Shown here piece by piece: positions 32,567-41,763 of a stretch of DNA of 64,000 nucleotides. Location: contig NZ_MTQM01000009.1 of assembly GCF_001984105.1 (NCBI RefSeq), positions 930,001 through 994,000 of the forward strand, read 5' to 3'. Numbering within the stretch: the stretch's first letter is position 1; each line of letters begins with the position of its first letter. The position numbers and the translations under genes are program-made. The notes beneath the pieces were generated by a model. That model had not been told where the DNA came from and did not search any database. It saw only the letters and a list, made by a program, of their open reading frames with translations. The stretch comes from Microbacterium sp. CSI-V (lineage in GTDB: Bacteria > Actinomycetota > Actinomycetes > Actinomycetales > Microbacteriaceae).

Positions 32567-33460
32567 TTACGGGGTCGGCATGCCGCCGTTGACGTTGAGC
32601 GTCTCGCCGATCACGTAGCTCGATTCCGCGGATGCCAGGTACACGTACGCCGGGGCGAGCTCGGCGGGCTGCCCCATGCGCCCGAGGGGCGTCTCCTCGC
32701 CGAACTCCGCGACCTTCTCCTGGGGCTGACCGTCCGAGACCTGCAGCGGCGTCCAGATGGGGCCGGGAGCCACGGCGTTGACGCGGATGCCCTTCGGCGC
32801 CAGCTGCTGACCGAGCGCCTTGGTGAAGGCGTTGATGGTCGCCTTCGTCGAGGCGTAGTCGACGAGGATCGCCGACGGCGAGTACGCCTGGATCGAGGTC
32901 GTGTTGATGATCGCGGACCCGGCCGGCAGGTGCGGAAGCGCCGCCTTGGTCACCCAGAACATTGCGTACACGTTCGTCTTGAACGTGGCGTCGAACTGCT
33001 CGTCGGTGAGGGTCGTGAGGTCTTCGTTGAACAGCTGCTTGCCGCCGTTGTTGACGAGGATGTCGAGTCCGCCGAGTTCCTCGACCGCCTGCGCGACGAG
33101 CGCACGGCAGTACTCGGGGTCGCGGAGGTCGCCCGGGATCTGCGCGACGGTCGCGCCGGCCTCGCGGAGGATCCCGGCGATGCGATCGGCATCCTCCTTC
33201 TCCTCCGGCAGGTACGACATCGCGACCGAGGCGCCCTCGCGGGCGAAGGCGATCGCGGTGGCCGCGCCGATGCCGGAGTCGGCGCCGGTGATGAGGGCCT
33301 TGCGCCCCTCCAGCCGGCCGCTGCCGACGTAGGTGTCCTCGCCGAGGGCGGCCTTCGGGCTCAGCTCGGCATCCAGACCGGGCTCGGGCTGGTGCTGCTT
33401 CGACGGCTCGATGTCGGCGTAGAGCTTCGCGGGGTCGGTGAAGGTGTATTGCGTGGTCAT
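32567..33460 (-). CDS. SDR-family oxidoreductase (YhxC/YghA-like)
   Basis: 297 residues. After a 45-residue N-terminal extension (YTFTDPAKLYADIEPSKQ) comes the Rossmann glycine motif ALITGADSGIGAATAIAFAR, NNGGKQ (structural NNAG variant), INTTSIQAYSP with the Ser, and YASTKATINAF with catalytic Tyr and Lys. This extension and length match the YghA/YhxC stress-associated short-chain dehydrogenases. NAD(P)H-dependent reduction of an unknown carbonyl compound. Confidence 0.93.
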   Translation of the reverse strand: MTTQYTFTDPAKLYADIEPSKQHQPEPGLDAELSPKAALGEDTYVGSGRLEGRKALITGADSGIGAATAIAFAREGASVAMSYLPEEKEDADRIAGILREAGATVAQIPGDLRDPEYCRALVAQAVEELGGLDILVNNGGKQLFNEDLTTLTDEQFDATFKTNVYAMFWVTKAALPHLPAGSAIINTTSIQAYSPSAILVDYASTKATINAFTKALGQQLAPKGIRVNAVAPGPIWTPLQVSDGQPQEKVAEFGEETPLGRMGQPAELAPAYVYLASAESSYVIGETLNVNGGMPTP

Positions 33461-33513
33461 GGCGAGTCCTTTCGGGGGGATGCCGCGACGCGAGTCGCCG
33501 CGGCGGGGAAGGG

Positions 33514-35322
33514 TCAGCGGTCGCCGAGGTCGGCCTCGTCGACCACCTCACGGATGACGAGCGCGGCGTTGATGAGCGCGAGATGGCTGAGCGCCTGCGG
33601 GAGGTTGCCCCAGAAGGCCCCGTCGTCCTCGGCGATCATCTCGGAGTACATGCCGACGTCGTTCGCCTGCGCGACGAGCGCGTCCATGGCCTCGATGGCC
33701 TCGGCGTGGCGGCCGACGCACGCGAGAGCCGTCGCCCGCCAGAAGGCGCACGCGACGAAGGTGTGCTCCTCCTGGTCCATGCCGGTGTACCGGTAGACGA
33801 GGTGGTTCGAGGTTCCGAGGCGTTCGGTGATGGCATCCACGGTTCTCGACATGCGCTCGCCCCGGTCGAAACCGGTCGGCGCATGCAGCAGCACGGACGC
33901 ATCGAGGTCGTCGGAGCCGGGGCGCAGGGTGTAGGCCTGCACCGACTCCGACCAGCAGTTCTCCTCGACCCACGCGTGGATGCGGTCGCGCTCGGCGCGC
34001 CAGCGGTCGCCGTTGTCGGGGATGTGGCCGCCGTCCGCGAGCCACTGCGCGTCATCGAGGGCCTTCCAGCAGCCCATCTTCGACGAGGTGTAGTGCTCGA
34101 GTTCGGGCAGCTCCCACATGCCGGAGTCGGCGCGCCGCCAGAGATCGCACGTGCGATCGGCGACGTCGGCGAGCAGCCGCCCCGTCTGGATGTCGAGGCG
34201 GTTTCCGGCCTCGACGTACGTGCGGCACAGGGCGATGAGGTCGCCGTAGACGCCGAGCTGCAGCTGGCCCTGCGCGGGGTTGCCGGTGACCACCGGCTGG
34301 TTCCCGTTCCACCCCGGCACCTGGTGCTTCTCCAGGCCGATCTCGGCATCGCCGTCGAGGGTGTACATCACCTGCACCTCGGGACCGTTCTTCCGGATCG
34401 TGCGCAGGAGCCACGAGATCGCGGCGTGCGTCTCTTCGCGGAGGCCGAAGCCCACCCACGCGTGCGCCGTATAGGCGAGGTCGCGCACCCACGCGAACCG
34501 GTAGTCCCAGTTCTTCCCGCCGCGGGGGTTCTCGGGGAGCGAGGTGGTGGCCGCCGCCGCGATGGCACCGGTGGGGCTGAACAGCAGGAGCTTGAGGGCG
34601 AGCGCGCTGCGCTGCACGTCGTCTGCCCACGGGCCCCGGTACGAGAACTCGTCCGACCACATCTCCCAGCCGCCGATCGTGCGGTCGATCCCGCGGTCGA
34701 CGTTCTGCGCGTCGGGGATGCGGAGAGGTTCGCCCTCCGTCGCGGCGATCACGAGCAGGTGGCGCGAGCCCTCCGCGGTCGTGAAGCCGCCGTCGATGCT
34801 CTCGTCGCCGGCATCCGGCTCGCCGCGGAGCCCGTACTCGTGCCCGGTCACCGCGAGCGAGACGTGCCCGATGCGCATGATCGAGAAGCCGTCGATGCGC
34901 TCGGTCCATGGCGCGGCCGAACGCAGCATCGTCCCCGGCTGCACGCACCAGGCGAACTCGACCTCGCCCGCCACTCCGTCGACGCGGCGGGCGAGCTCGG
35001 CCCAGGGCAGACGCCCGGCGATCCCCGTCACCATCGCGTCGGTGACGGTGGCGACACCGGAGGCGGTGGTGAAGGTCGTCTCGAGGACGTTGGTGCGCGG
35101 GATGTAGCGTCGCGTGACCTCGTACTCCTCCACGGGCGCGAGCTGGATGCACCCCCCTGCCGACTCGTCGACGAGCCGGGCGAAGACCGGTCGCGAGTGG
35201 ATGTTGGGGAGCGGAAGCCAGTCGACGCCGCCGTCCAGCCCGATCAGCGCGACCGTCCGCCCGTCGCCGATCGCGGCGTAGTCGCGCAGCGGGCGGGACG
35301 GCGGAGGCGGGGTCGTGAGCAC
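33514..35322 (-). CDS. Glycoside hydrolase family 15 protein (glucoamylase/trehalase-like)
   Basis: 602 residues, the usual size of bacterial GH15 enzymes. The N-terminal beta-domain (LRDYAAIGDGRTVALIGLDG, then DWLPLPN) precedes an (alpha/alpha)6 barrel with NWDYRFAWVRDLAYTAHAWV (about residues 270-290) and ACAFWRATALACVGRHAEAI near the end. No signal peptide, so it is cytoplasmic and likely acts on trehalose or alpha-glucans. GTG start at 35322. It follows the SDR gene in the same direction (54-base gap), perhaps a stress or desiccation operon. Confidence 0.92.
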   Translation of the reverse strand: MLTTPPPPSRPLRDYAAIGDGRTVALIGLDGGVDWLPLPNIHSRPVFARLVDESAGGCIQLAPVEEYEVTRRYIPRTNVLETTFTTASGVATVTDAMVTGIAGRLPWAELARRVDGVAGEVEFAWCVQPGTMLRSAAPWTERIDGFSIMRIGHVSLAVTGHEYGLRGEPDAGDESIDGGFTTAEGSRHLLVIAATEGEPLRIPDAQNVDRGIDRTIGGWEMWSDEFSYRGPWADDVQRSALALKLLLFSPTGAIAAAATTSLPENPRGGKNWDYRFAWVRDLAYTAHAWVGFGLREETHAAISWLLRTIRKNGPEVQVMYTLDGDAEIGLEKHQVPGWNGNQPVVTGNPAQGQLQLGVYGDLIALCRTYVEAGNRLDIQTGRLLADVADRTCDLWRRADSGMWELPELEHYTSSKMGCWKALDDAQWLADGGHIPDNGDRWRAERDRIHAWVEENCWSESVQAYTLRPGSDDLDASVLLHAPTGFDRGERMSRTVDAITERLGTSNHLVYRYTGMDQEEHTFVACAFWRATALACVGRHAEAIEAMDALVAQANDVGMYSEMIAEDDGAFWGNLPQALSHLALINAALVIREVVDEADLGDR

Positions 35323-35485
35323 AGTCCCACGCTAGGAACCGTTTCGCGCGACGCTTCGGGGGTTGTCGATCGCGGGCCGAGCGGGTACGGGGCCGGTACC
35401 GCGGCACCGTCGCCCTCGCAACCCCCGACCGTCGCCGCGACGCACGACCTAACGTCGAGGGCGACAGCGAGTGAAAGGAACGCGC

Positions 35486-36043
35486 ATGTCCCCCACCACG
35501 AAGGACACCCCGACCAAGAACCGCCGTCGCCCGGCCCGCGGCGGCAGCGGCCCCGAGACCACCGACGAGCAGAACGCCGAGAAGGGCTTCCAGGCTTCGG
35601 AGAAGCTCACCGACAGCCTGCAGGCCGTCCTCATCGACCTCATCGAGCTGTCGATCCAGGGCAAGCAGGCGCACTGGAACGTCGTCGGGAAGAACTTCCG
35701 CGACACCCACCTGCAGCTCGACGAGATCATCGACGCCGCGCGCGAGTTCAGCGACACGGTCGCTGAGCGCATGCGGTCGCTCCACGCCCTGCCCGACGGC
35801 CGCAGCGACACGATCGCCGAGACGACGACCCTCCCGGAGTTCCCGCAGGGCGAGGTGGACACGGCCGAGGTCGTCGACCTCATCACCGAGCGCCTCGACG
35901 CGACCGTCGGCACCGTGCGCGCCGTGCACGACGACGTCGACGAGGAGGACCCGACCAGCGCCGACATCCTGCACGGCATCCTCGAGCGTCTCGAGCAGCT
36001 GTCGTGGATGGTCAGCGCGGAGAACCGCGTCGCACGGAAGTAA
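35486..36043 (+). CDS. Dps-family DNA-protecting ferritin-like protein
   Basis: 185 residues. The ferroxidase ligands are in SIQGKQAHWNVVGKNFRDTH (His, residues about 62-81) and LDEIIDAAREFSDTVAERM (Asp and Glu). A lysine/arginine-rich N-terminal tail (about 35 residues) could bind DNA. It forms a 12-subunit shell that oxidises iron with peroxide and protects DNA. The ATG at 35486 is chosen; GTGAAAGGAAC before it is the ribosome-binding site. It is divergent from GH15 and followed by a terminator. Confidence 0.92.
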   Translation: MSPTTKDTPTKNRRRPARGGSGPETTDEQNAEKGFQASEKLTDSLQAVLIDLIELSIQGKQAHWNVVGKNFRDTHLQLDEIIDAAREFSDTVAERMRSLHALPDGRSDTIAETTTLPEFPQGEVDTAEVVDLITERLDATVGTVRAVHDDVDEEDPTSADILHGILERLEQLSWMVSAENRVARK

Positions 36044-36062
36044 CCCCATCGGACGATGACAC

Positions 36063-36094
36063 CGGATGCCGGGGCTCGAGGGCCTCGGCATCCG
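36063..36094. terminator. Terminator between convergent dps and small membrane gene
   Basis: Stem CGGATGCCGGGGC / GCCTCGGCATCCG with one mismatch and a six-base loop, 20 bases after the dps stop. It contains the GGATGCC/GGCATCC pair. Confidence 0.7.
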
Positions 36095-36109
36095 TCGTTC
36101 CGGCAAGGA

Positions 36110-36313
36110 TCAGCTGCGTGCGAACGTCTGGGCTGGGCTGCTCTCCCCACGCGCGAACCGGGCATTCCAGCGAGCTTCCGACTCTGCGAAGCGGCGCTCC
36201 ATGCGATGTTCCATCCGGGCGAATATCCACTTCATCCCGCTCAGGATCGCCGCGGCGAACGTCACGAAAAAGGCGGCGAGCGCGATGAGCGCTTGAGCGG
36301 TGTCGACGTTCAC
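36110..36313 (-). CDS. Small membrane protein with charged tail, 67 aa
   Basis: One N-terminal membrane helix (ALIALAAFFVTFAAAILSGM, about residues 8-27) followed by a strongly charged amphipathic stretch (MEHRMERRFAESEARWNARF) likely to form a coiled coil in the cytoplasm. The GTG start at 36313 has GAAAGGACC upstream. No family recognised. Convergent with dps. Confidence 0.7.
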   Translation of the reverse strand: MNVDTAQALIALAAFFVTFAAAILSGMKWIFARMEHRMERRFAESEARWNARFARGESSPAQTFARS

Positions 36314-36427
36314 GGGCGGGTCCTTTCAGCGGGGTGTCGTCGAACCTACGCCGCCGCCGGTCGCCCTGCACGCGTACGTGCGCGAACCGTGGACAACTTC
36401 ACCCCGCGATCCACCGGGGAGGAAGGG

Positions 36428-38959
36428 TCAGAGCCGCAGCACCTCGGTGACGCGCACGATCGCCGTGCCCTCTTCCTCGGAGGCGCCGAGATCGACCTCG
36501 GCGCGGATGCGCCAGTCGTGGTCGCCGGCGGGGTCGTCGATCGTCTGCTCGACGCGCCAGACGCCGTCCGTCGCCGCGGACTCGTCGATGTCGACGAGTG
36601 CGGAGGACCGCGATGCGCCCCCGGTGCCGATGCTGTCGTGCTCGTCGAAGTAGCGGTCGAGAACGCCCGGCCAGTCGACGTCGGGATCGAGTCCGACCAG
36701 TTCGTCGTCGCGCTGGAGGGCGGCGAGCTGGACGCGGCGGAACATCTCGTTGCGCACGAGCACGACGAACGCGCGGCGATTGGTGAGGATGGACGGCGGA
36801 GCCGGCGGGACCACCGGGGCCGACGGATCGTCGGCGGGGTTGATCAGCTGCTCCCACTCGTCCACGAGGCTCGAATCCACCTGCCGCACGAGCTCGCCGA
36901 GCCACGCGATGAGGTCGAGCAGGTCGGGCGTCTGCGCGTCGACCGGCACCGTCTGACGGATCGCGCGGTAGGCGTCGCTCAGGTAGCGCAGGACCAGCCC
37001 CTCGCTGCGGGCGAGCTGGTACAGCGAGACGTATTCACCGAACGAGCACGCCCGCTCGAACATGTCACGCACGACCGACTTGGGCGACAGCTCGAAGTCG
37101 CGGATCCACGGCTGGCTCGACGCGAACACCTCGTACGCCTGCGCCAGCAACGCGTCGAGGGGTTTGGGCCACGTGATCTCCTCGAGCAGTTCCATCCGCT
37201 CGTCGTATTCGATGCCCTCGCGCTTCATCGCGGCGACGGCCTCGCCCCGCGCCCGGAACTGCTGCTGCGACAGGATCGGACGCGGATCGTCGAGCGTCGC
37301 CTCGATCACGCTGACGACGTCGAGGGCGTAGTGCCCCGTGCCGACCGACGACGCCGGCGGCGCGGCATCCGGCCCCCTGCCGAGTTCGACGTCGGGGTCG
37401 AGCATCTCGATCGCGGCGAGCGCGAACGGCGATAGCGGCTGGTTGAGCGCGAAGTTCGGCTGCAGGTCGACGGTGAGCCGGATGCCGCCCTCCCCCGCCT
37501 CGACCACGCCCGCCTGCACCAGGGTGCGGAAGATCGCGATGGCACGGCGGGCGAGTTCGTACTGCCGGGGGCGCGGCTCGTGATTGTCGAAGACCAGGGA
37601 GCGGACGTTGCCAAACACGTCGCCACCGCGGGCGATGACGTTGATGAGCATCGCGGCCGTGAGCTTCATCTGCGGCTGCAGCGGTTCGGGCTCGGCCGCC
37701 ACCAGGCGGTCGTAGCTCTGCTCGGTCCAGTTGACGAACCCCTGCGGCGCCTTCTTGCGCACGATCTTCTTCTGCTTCTTCAGGTCGTCGCCGGCCTTGA
37801 GGATCTGCGCGGCGTTCTCGATCTCGTGATCCGGTGCCATGACGACGACGGTTCCCGCGGTGTCGTACCCCGCGCGGCCCGCGCGGCCGGCGATCTGGTG
37901 GAACTCGCGGGCCGACAGCTGGCGCATGCGCGTGCCGTCGTACTTCGTGAGGGCCGTCAGGAGCACGGTGCGGATGGGGACGTTGATGCCCACGCCCAGC
38001 GTGTCGGTGCCGCAGATGACCCGCAGGAGCCCGCGCTGGGCGAGGGTCTCGACGAGCCGCCGGTACCGGGGCAGCATGCCGGCGTGGTGCACGCCGATAC
38101 CCGCGCGCACGTAGCGCGAGAGGGTCTTGCCGAAGCCGGTGGTGAAGCGGAATCCGCCGATCGCCTCGGCGATCTCGTCGCGCTGCTCGCGGCCGATGAT
38201 GCGGATCGACGACAGCGCCTGTGCCCGCTCCATCGCCGCCGCCTGGGAGAAGTGGACGACGTAGACCGGGGCCTGCTTCGTGTCGAGTAGCTCCTGCACC
38301 GTCTCGTGCACGGGGGTGCGGGCGTACTCGAAGTGCAGCGGCACGGGCCGTTCCACTCCCGTGACACGGGCGGTGGCCCGCCCGGTGCGGCGGGAGAGAT
38401 CGTCGGCGATGTCGGCGACGTCGCCGAGAGTCGCCGACATGAGGATGAACTGCGCCCGGGTCAGCAGCAGCAGGGGCACCTGCCACGCCCACCCGCGGTC
38501 GGGTTCGCCGTAGTAGTGGAACTCGTCCATCACGATCTGATCGACGGCCGCGTCCGATCCCTGACGCAGAGCGAGGTTGGCGAGGATCTCCGCCGTGCAG
38601 CAGATGATCGGCGCGTCGGAATTGACCGAGGAGTCCCCTGTCACCATGCCGACGTTCTCCGCGCCGAAGATCTCGACCAGCGCGAAGAACTTCTCACTCA
38701 CGAGAGCCTTGATCGGGGCCGTGTAGTAACTGCGGCCGCCCCGGGCGAGGGATGCCGCGTGCGCGGCGACCGCGACGAGGGACTTGCCCGTCCCCGTCGG
38801 TGTCGACAGGATCACGTTCGCGCCGGAGACGATCTCGATGATCGCCTCGTCCTGGGCGGGGTAGAGCGTCAAACCGCGACTGCTCGCCCACTCCACGAAC
38901 CCGAGGTAGGCGGCATCCGGGTCGCTGCCTGCGGGCACATGGTCGAGGAGCGAGGTCAC
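36428..38959 (-). CDS. DEAD/DEAH-box helicase with C-terminal DUF3516
   Basis: 843 residues, Ski2/Mtr4-like superfamily 2 helicase. Walker A is STPTGTGKSLVAVAAHA (about residues 53-69), motif II is MDEFHYYGEP (about 143), motif III MSATLGD, and motif VI QIAGRAGRAGYDTAG (about 362-376). The C-terminal 400 residues are the DUF3516 region found with this helicase in actinobacteria. Probably an ATP-dependent RNA-remodelling enzyme. GTG start at 38959. Convergent or close genes give no further hint. Confidence 0.95.
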   Translation of the reverse strand: MTSLLDHVPAGSDPDAAYLGFVEWASSRGLTLYPAQDEAIIEIVSGANVILSTPTGTGKSLVAVAAHAASLARGGRSYYTAPIKALVSEKFFALVEIFGAENVGMVTGDSSVNSDAPIICCTAEILANLALRQGSDAAVDQIVMDEFHYYGEPDRGWAWQVPLLLLTRAQFILMSATLGDVADIADDLSRRTGRATARVTGVERPVPLHFEYARTPVHETVQELLDTKQAPVYVVHFSQAAAMERAQALSSIRIIGREQRDEIAEAIGGFRFTTGFGKTLSRYVRAGIGVHHAGMLPRYRRLVETLAQRGLLRVICGTDTLGVGINVPIRTVLLTALTKYDGTRMRQLSAREFHQIAGRAGRAGYDTAGTVVVMAPDHEIENAAQILKAGDDLKKQKKIVRKKAPQGFVNWTEQSYDRLVAAEPEPLQPQMKLTAAMLINVIARGGDVFGNVRSLVFDNHEPRPRQYELARRAIAIFRTLVQAGVVEAGEGGIRLTVDLQPNFALNQPLSPFALAAIEMLDPDVELGRGPDAAPPASSVGTGHYALDVVSVIEATLDDPRPILSQQQFRARGEAVAAMKREGIEYDERMELLEEITWPKPLDALLAQAYEVFASSQPWIRDFELSPKSVVRDMFERACSFGEYVSLYQLARSEGLVLRYLSDAYRAIRQTVPVDAQTPDLLDLIAWLGELVRQVDSSLVDEWEQLINPADDPSAPVVPPAPPSILTNRRAFVVLVRNEMFRRVQLAALQRDDELVGLDPDVDWPGVLDRYFDEHDSIGTGGASRSSALVDIDESAATDGVWRVEQTIDDPAGDHDWRIRAEVDLGASEEEGTAIVRVTEVLRL

Positions 38960-39004
38960 TGGACCACCCTCTCATCCCCCCGGTCGCCGCCCGGCCGCAC
39001 GGAC

Positions 39005-39757
39005 TCACTCCGCGTCGGAGAAGACCCCCACGTGGTCGCCGTCGCGCACGAACTGCAGCGAGCTGCCGACGGGGAATCGCGCCCGGAAGGCGTCGGGCAG
39101 GTCGGGCGTCACGACGAACTCGATCGTGGCGGGGAAGGCCCCCGCGCCGCACCCGCCGTACCGGTACCCGATCTGCGACGCGGTGATGTCGCCCGACGCG
39201 GGGATGGTCGACGTGTCGATGAGGATGAGGCACTCGGCTCGAGTTCCCGACGAGTCGACCTGCGTCGTCCCGGCGTACGCGGTGAGACCGTGGAAGTCGG
39301 CGTAGACGGACACCCCGGACGAATCGAACCCCATGCTCCGCACCGGGGAGTCGTCGGCGGACGGATCGACCCGTAGCGTGTCGACCTGCGCGACGCCCGC
39401 GGTCCGCGCGACGGGCACGAACGACGTCGCCGCGATCGAGGCCGCACTGGCGACGGCGGCCACGGCGGCGAGCGACCCCGCCCACAGCCACAGCGTGCGC
39501 GTACGCCGCACCATCGGGCGCCGGGCGGGGGGCTCGCCGGGCTCCACGTCATCGTCGTCGACGACGAGCGGCGCGGCGTCCGGAGCCGTCGGCGGGGTGA
39601 CCGGCGGCCTGACGGCGGCCTCGACCCGCGCCTGGCGCTCGAGGTCCTCCAGTTCCTGCAGCCGCGCCACGGCGGCGGGATCGCGATCCAGGTCGGCATC
39701 CGGCCCGTACGCCCGAGCGCGGAGGGCCTGCAGCTCGCTCCGCAGCTCGACATCCAT
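39005..39757 (-). CDS. Hypothetical single-pass membrane protein, 250 aa
   Basis: N-terminal cytoplasmic part (about residues 1-90) with a short helix (DPAAVARLQELEDLERQARV) and an acidic proline-rich linker; one membrane helix (WLWAGSLAAVAAVASAASIA, about 97-116) after RRTRT; then an external domain with two cysteines (AECLILID, YRYGGCGAG). I know no named family. ATG at 39757 is chosen over 39766. It is divergent from the LLM gene. Confidence 0.75.
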   Translation of the reverse strand: MDVELRSELQALRARAYGPDADLDRDPAAVARLQELEDLERQARVEAAVRPPVTPPTAPDAAPLVVDDDDVEPGEPPARRPMVRRTRTLWLWAGSLAAVAAVASAASIAATSFVPVARTAGVAQVDTLRVDPSADDSPVRSMGFDSSGVSVYADFHGLTAYAGTTQVDSSGTRAECLILIDTSTIPASGDITASQIGYRYGGCGAGAFPATIEFVVTPDLPDAFRARFPVGSSLQFVRDGDHVGVFSDAE

Positions 39758-39844
39758 GCCCTGCATCGTGCCACAGCCCGGACGCGTCGGGGCCGTCGCC
39801 TCCATTCGCGGGAATAGACCAGCGGATGCCGCGTTGCACCCGTC

Positions 39845-40879
39845 ATGCGCTCCTTCGGCACTCTCTCCTTCGGGCACTACGGCCCCCTCGGCGGCGGCCA
39901 TCATCTCTCCGCCGGCGACTCGATGCTGCAGGCGATCGACCTCGCCCAGGGCATGGACGATCTCGGCGTGAACGGCGTCTCGTTCCGCGTCCACCACTTC
40001 GCCCGACAGCAGGCCGCACCGATGCCGCTGCTCGCCGCGATCGCGGCACGCACCTCGCGCATCGAGGTCGGCACCGGTGTCATCGACATGCGGTACGAGA
40101 ACCCGCTGATGCTCGCCGAGGAGGCGGCGTCCGTCGATCTCATCAGCGGCAACCGGCTCGCCCTCGGCGTCAGCCGTGGCTCACCCGAGACGGTCCTCCG
40201 CGGCTACGAGGCGTTCGGTTACACCGGGTCCGAGGACCCGCGCGGAGCCGACATCGCCCGTGACCACTTCGACCTGTTCCTCCGCGCGATCGACGGGGAA
40301 GGGCTCGCCGAGCGCGACCCGATGAGCCCCTTCGGCGGCGGCGCGGGGCCCCAGCGGATCGAGCCGCACTCCCCCGGCCTGCGGAAGCGCATCTGGTGGG
40401 GCGCCGGCACGACGGCGACGGCCGAGTGGGCGGGGCGCACGGGCGTGAACCTCATGTCGTCGACGCTCCTCACCGAAGCCGACGGCACACCGTTCGACAT
40501 CCTGCAGGCACGTCAGCTCGACGCGTTCCGCGAGGCGTGGACTCAGGCCGGACACGCCGGCGAGCCGCGCACGTCGGTCAGCCGCAGCATCTTCCCCATC
40601 GTGAGCGACGAGGACCGCCTGTACTTCGGCGGCTCGGCCGGTTCCGACCAGATCGGCGTCATCGACGGCATGCGCTCCACGTTCGGCAAGACGTACGCCG
40701 CCGAGCCCGACGTGCTCATCGAGCAGTTGCAGAACGACGCGGCCGTGATGAGCGCCGACACCCTGATGCTGACGATCCAGTCGCAGATGGGTGTTGCTTA
40801 TAATACAAGGCTGGTCGAGTCGTTCGCGAAGTACGTCGCTCCCTCATTGGGATGGGTGCCGAGCAGCGCCTCGCGGTGA
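39845..40879 (+). CDS. LLM-class flavin-dependent oxidoreductase with foreign C-terminus
   Basis: 344 residues, bacterial luciferase-like FMN monooxygenase fold: MRSFGTLSFGHYGPLGGG, RIEVGTGVIDMRYENPLMLA, RLALGVSRGSPETVLRGYEA and RIWWGAGTTATAEWAGRTG. Up to LMLTI (about residue 311) it is high-GC backbone; the last 34 codons (from 40778) have lower GC and encode QSQMGVAYNTRLVESFAKYV then APSLGWVPSSASR. The 3' end of the original gene is still found at 49312-49422, so the reading frame was restored by the inserted island. Probably still functional; substrate unknown. Confidence 0.9.
   Translation: MRSFGTLSFGHYGPLGGGHHLSAGDSMLQAIDLAQGMDDLGVNGVSFRVHHFARQQAAPMPLLAAIAARTSRIEVGTGVIDMRYENPLMLAEEAASVDLISGNRLALGVSRGSPETVLRGYEAFGYTGSEDPRGADIARDHFDLFLRAIDGEGLAERDPMSPFGGGAGPQRIEPHSPGLRKRIWWGAGTTATAEWAGRTGVNLMSSTLLTEADGTPFDILQARQLDAFREAWTQAGHAGEPRTSVSRSIFPIVSDEDRLYFGGSAGSDQIGVIDGMRSTFGKTYAAEPDVLIEQLQNDAAVMSADTLMLTIQSQMGVAYNTRLVESFAKYVAPSLGWVPSSASR
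40770..40791 (+). repeat. Left junction repeat (attL-like)
   Basis: TGAC-x-ATCC followed by CAGATGGG (40784-40791). The same two blocks, at the same spacing, occur at 49313-49334. Only these blocks are shared, so an exact crossover core cannot be set. The codon just after ATC is CAG here but CCG (Pro, the residue I expect in native relatives) at the right copy, placing the switch at or before 40778. Confidence 0.55.
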
Positions 40880-41391
40880 CGAGGTCCCCCGCTCGATGGC
40901 ATCTCAGCGCTTGGCCGCCGATCCTCGCGGATCACGCTCACAATGGATGCGGTGAGCAGGATCCAAAGAACGATCTGAACTGGCGCGAGGATCGATTCGT
41001 AGATAGCGCCTGCGTGATCGTTCGGCACCGACGCGGTCGAGACCTCCGCTGCGCCGAGATACAACACGAAGTCCGTGAAGGCATGGACTAGCATGCCGAC
41101 CCAGAGCCGGCCCGTCACGCGGCGGATCCAGTAGTAGGTGACGCCGGCCAGCGCGATCCCGAGCACCTGGATGACGATGAACGCGACCGGCGCACGGTTG
41201 ATGAAGCTCCCCGGGATGTGGATGAGCCCGAACACGGCGGCGGCGCCCAGGAGCGTGACCGTCTTGCCGTGGCGGCCTCGGAGGGCGGTGAGCAAGATCC
41301 CGCGAATCGCCAGCTCCTTGCCCACGCCGACCAGGAGCGCTCCGAGCGCGATCAGCGCGATGAAGCCCACCGGGCGCTCAGCCCAGGGCAC
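40798..41391 (-). pseudogene. N-terminally truncated CPBP-family intramembrane metalloprotease
   Basis: The CPBP (Abi) active-site motifs are present: GKELAIRG (variant of EExxxR, with Lys instead of the first Glu), FGLIHI (motif 2 His) and HAFTDFVLY (motif 3 His). Upstream of about 41391 the usual first membrane helices are missing and the frame becomes arginine-rich. The 3' end runs antisense through the substitute LLM C-terminus and stops at 40798. This suggests a gene cut at its 5' side and extended at its 3' side by the junction. A short functional protein from the GTG at 41391 is possible but unlikely. Confidence 0.6.
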
Positions 41392-41763
41392 CTCCGCGAG
41401 CTCGATTAACGGGCTGGAAATATGGTCACTCCGTCGTGGTGTACGCCCCCGGCGTCGCAGTAGAGGACTTTGGTGCGCGCATGCGAGTCGCAGCCGCTGC
41501 CGCAGCCGCAACGTCGGCAAGGGGCCGCTTCGCGATCCTGTCTCGCAAATCATCGACGCTCGGCGTCCATGCCAAAGTGCTCGCCGTACGGGGGTCCTGT
41601 CGCGCTATGCCGCAGCGTATCGGCGCAGAGCAGGGCAAGCGTATGCGTGCTGCACCTCAAGCATTTCGTCGCTCATCCACTGCGCTACGGCGATTGACGT
41701 GCGCTAACGACATGGCCCTCTGTGCCAGGATGAGACCGCGTTTCAAGCCTTGGGGGGACCGCC
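41392..41763. other. Intergenic stretch with a possible gene remnant
   Basis: No intact gene. On the minus strand a short frame ending at 41605 reads TSIAVAQWMSDEMLEVQHAY and then ACPALRRYAAA-stop; it looks like the tail of a protein, but I cannot name it and no start is visible. The stretch also contains the likely breakpoint of the CPBP gene near 41400. TTGACG at 41695 could be a -35 for the downstream nuclease gene. Confidence 0.3.

Noticed and set aside
33583..35766. 727-codon plus-strand open frame
   Set aside because: Antisense to the GH15 gene, with low-information composition; no motif.
40770..40791. tRNA gene as integration target
   Set aside because: No cloverleaf or CCA end near either junction; the target is clearly the LLM coding sequence.
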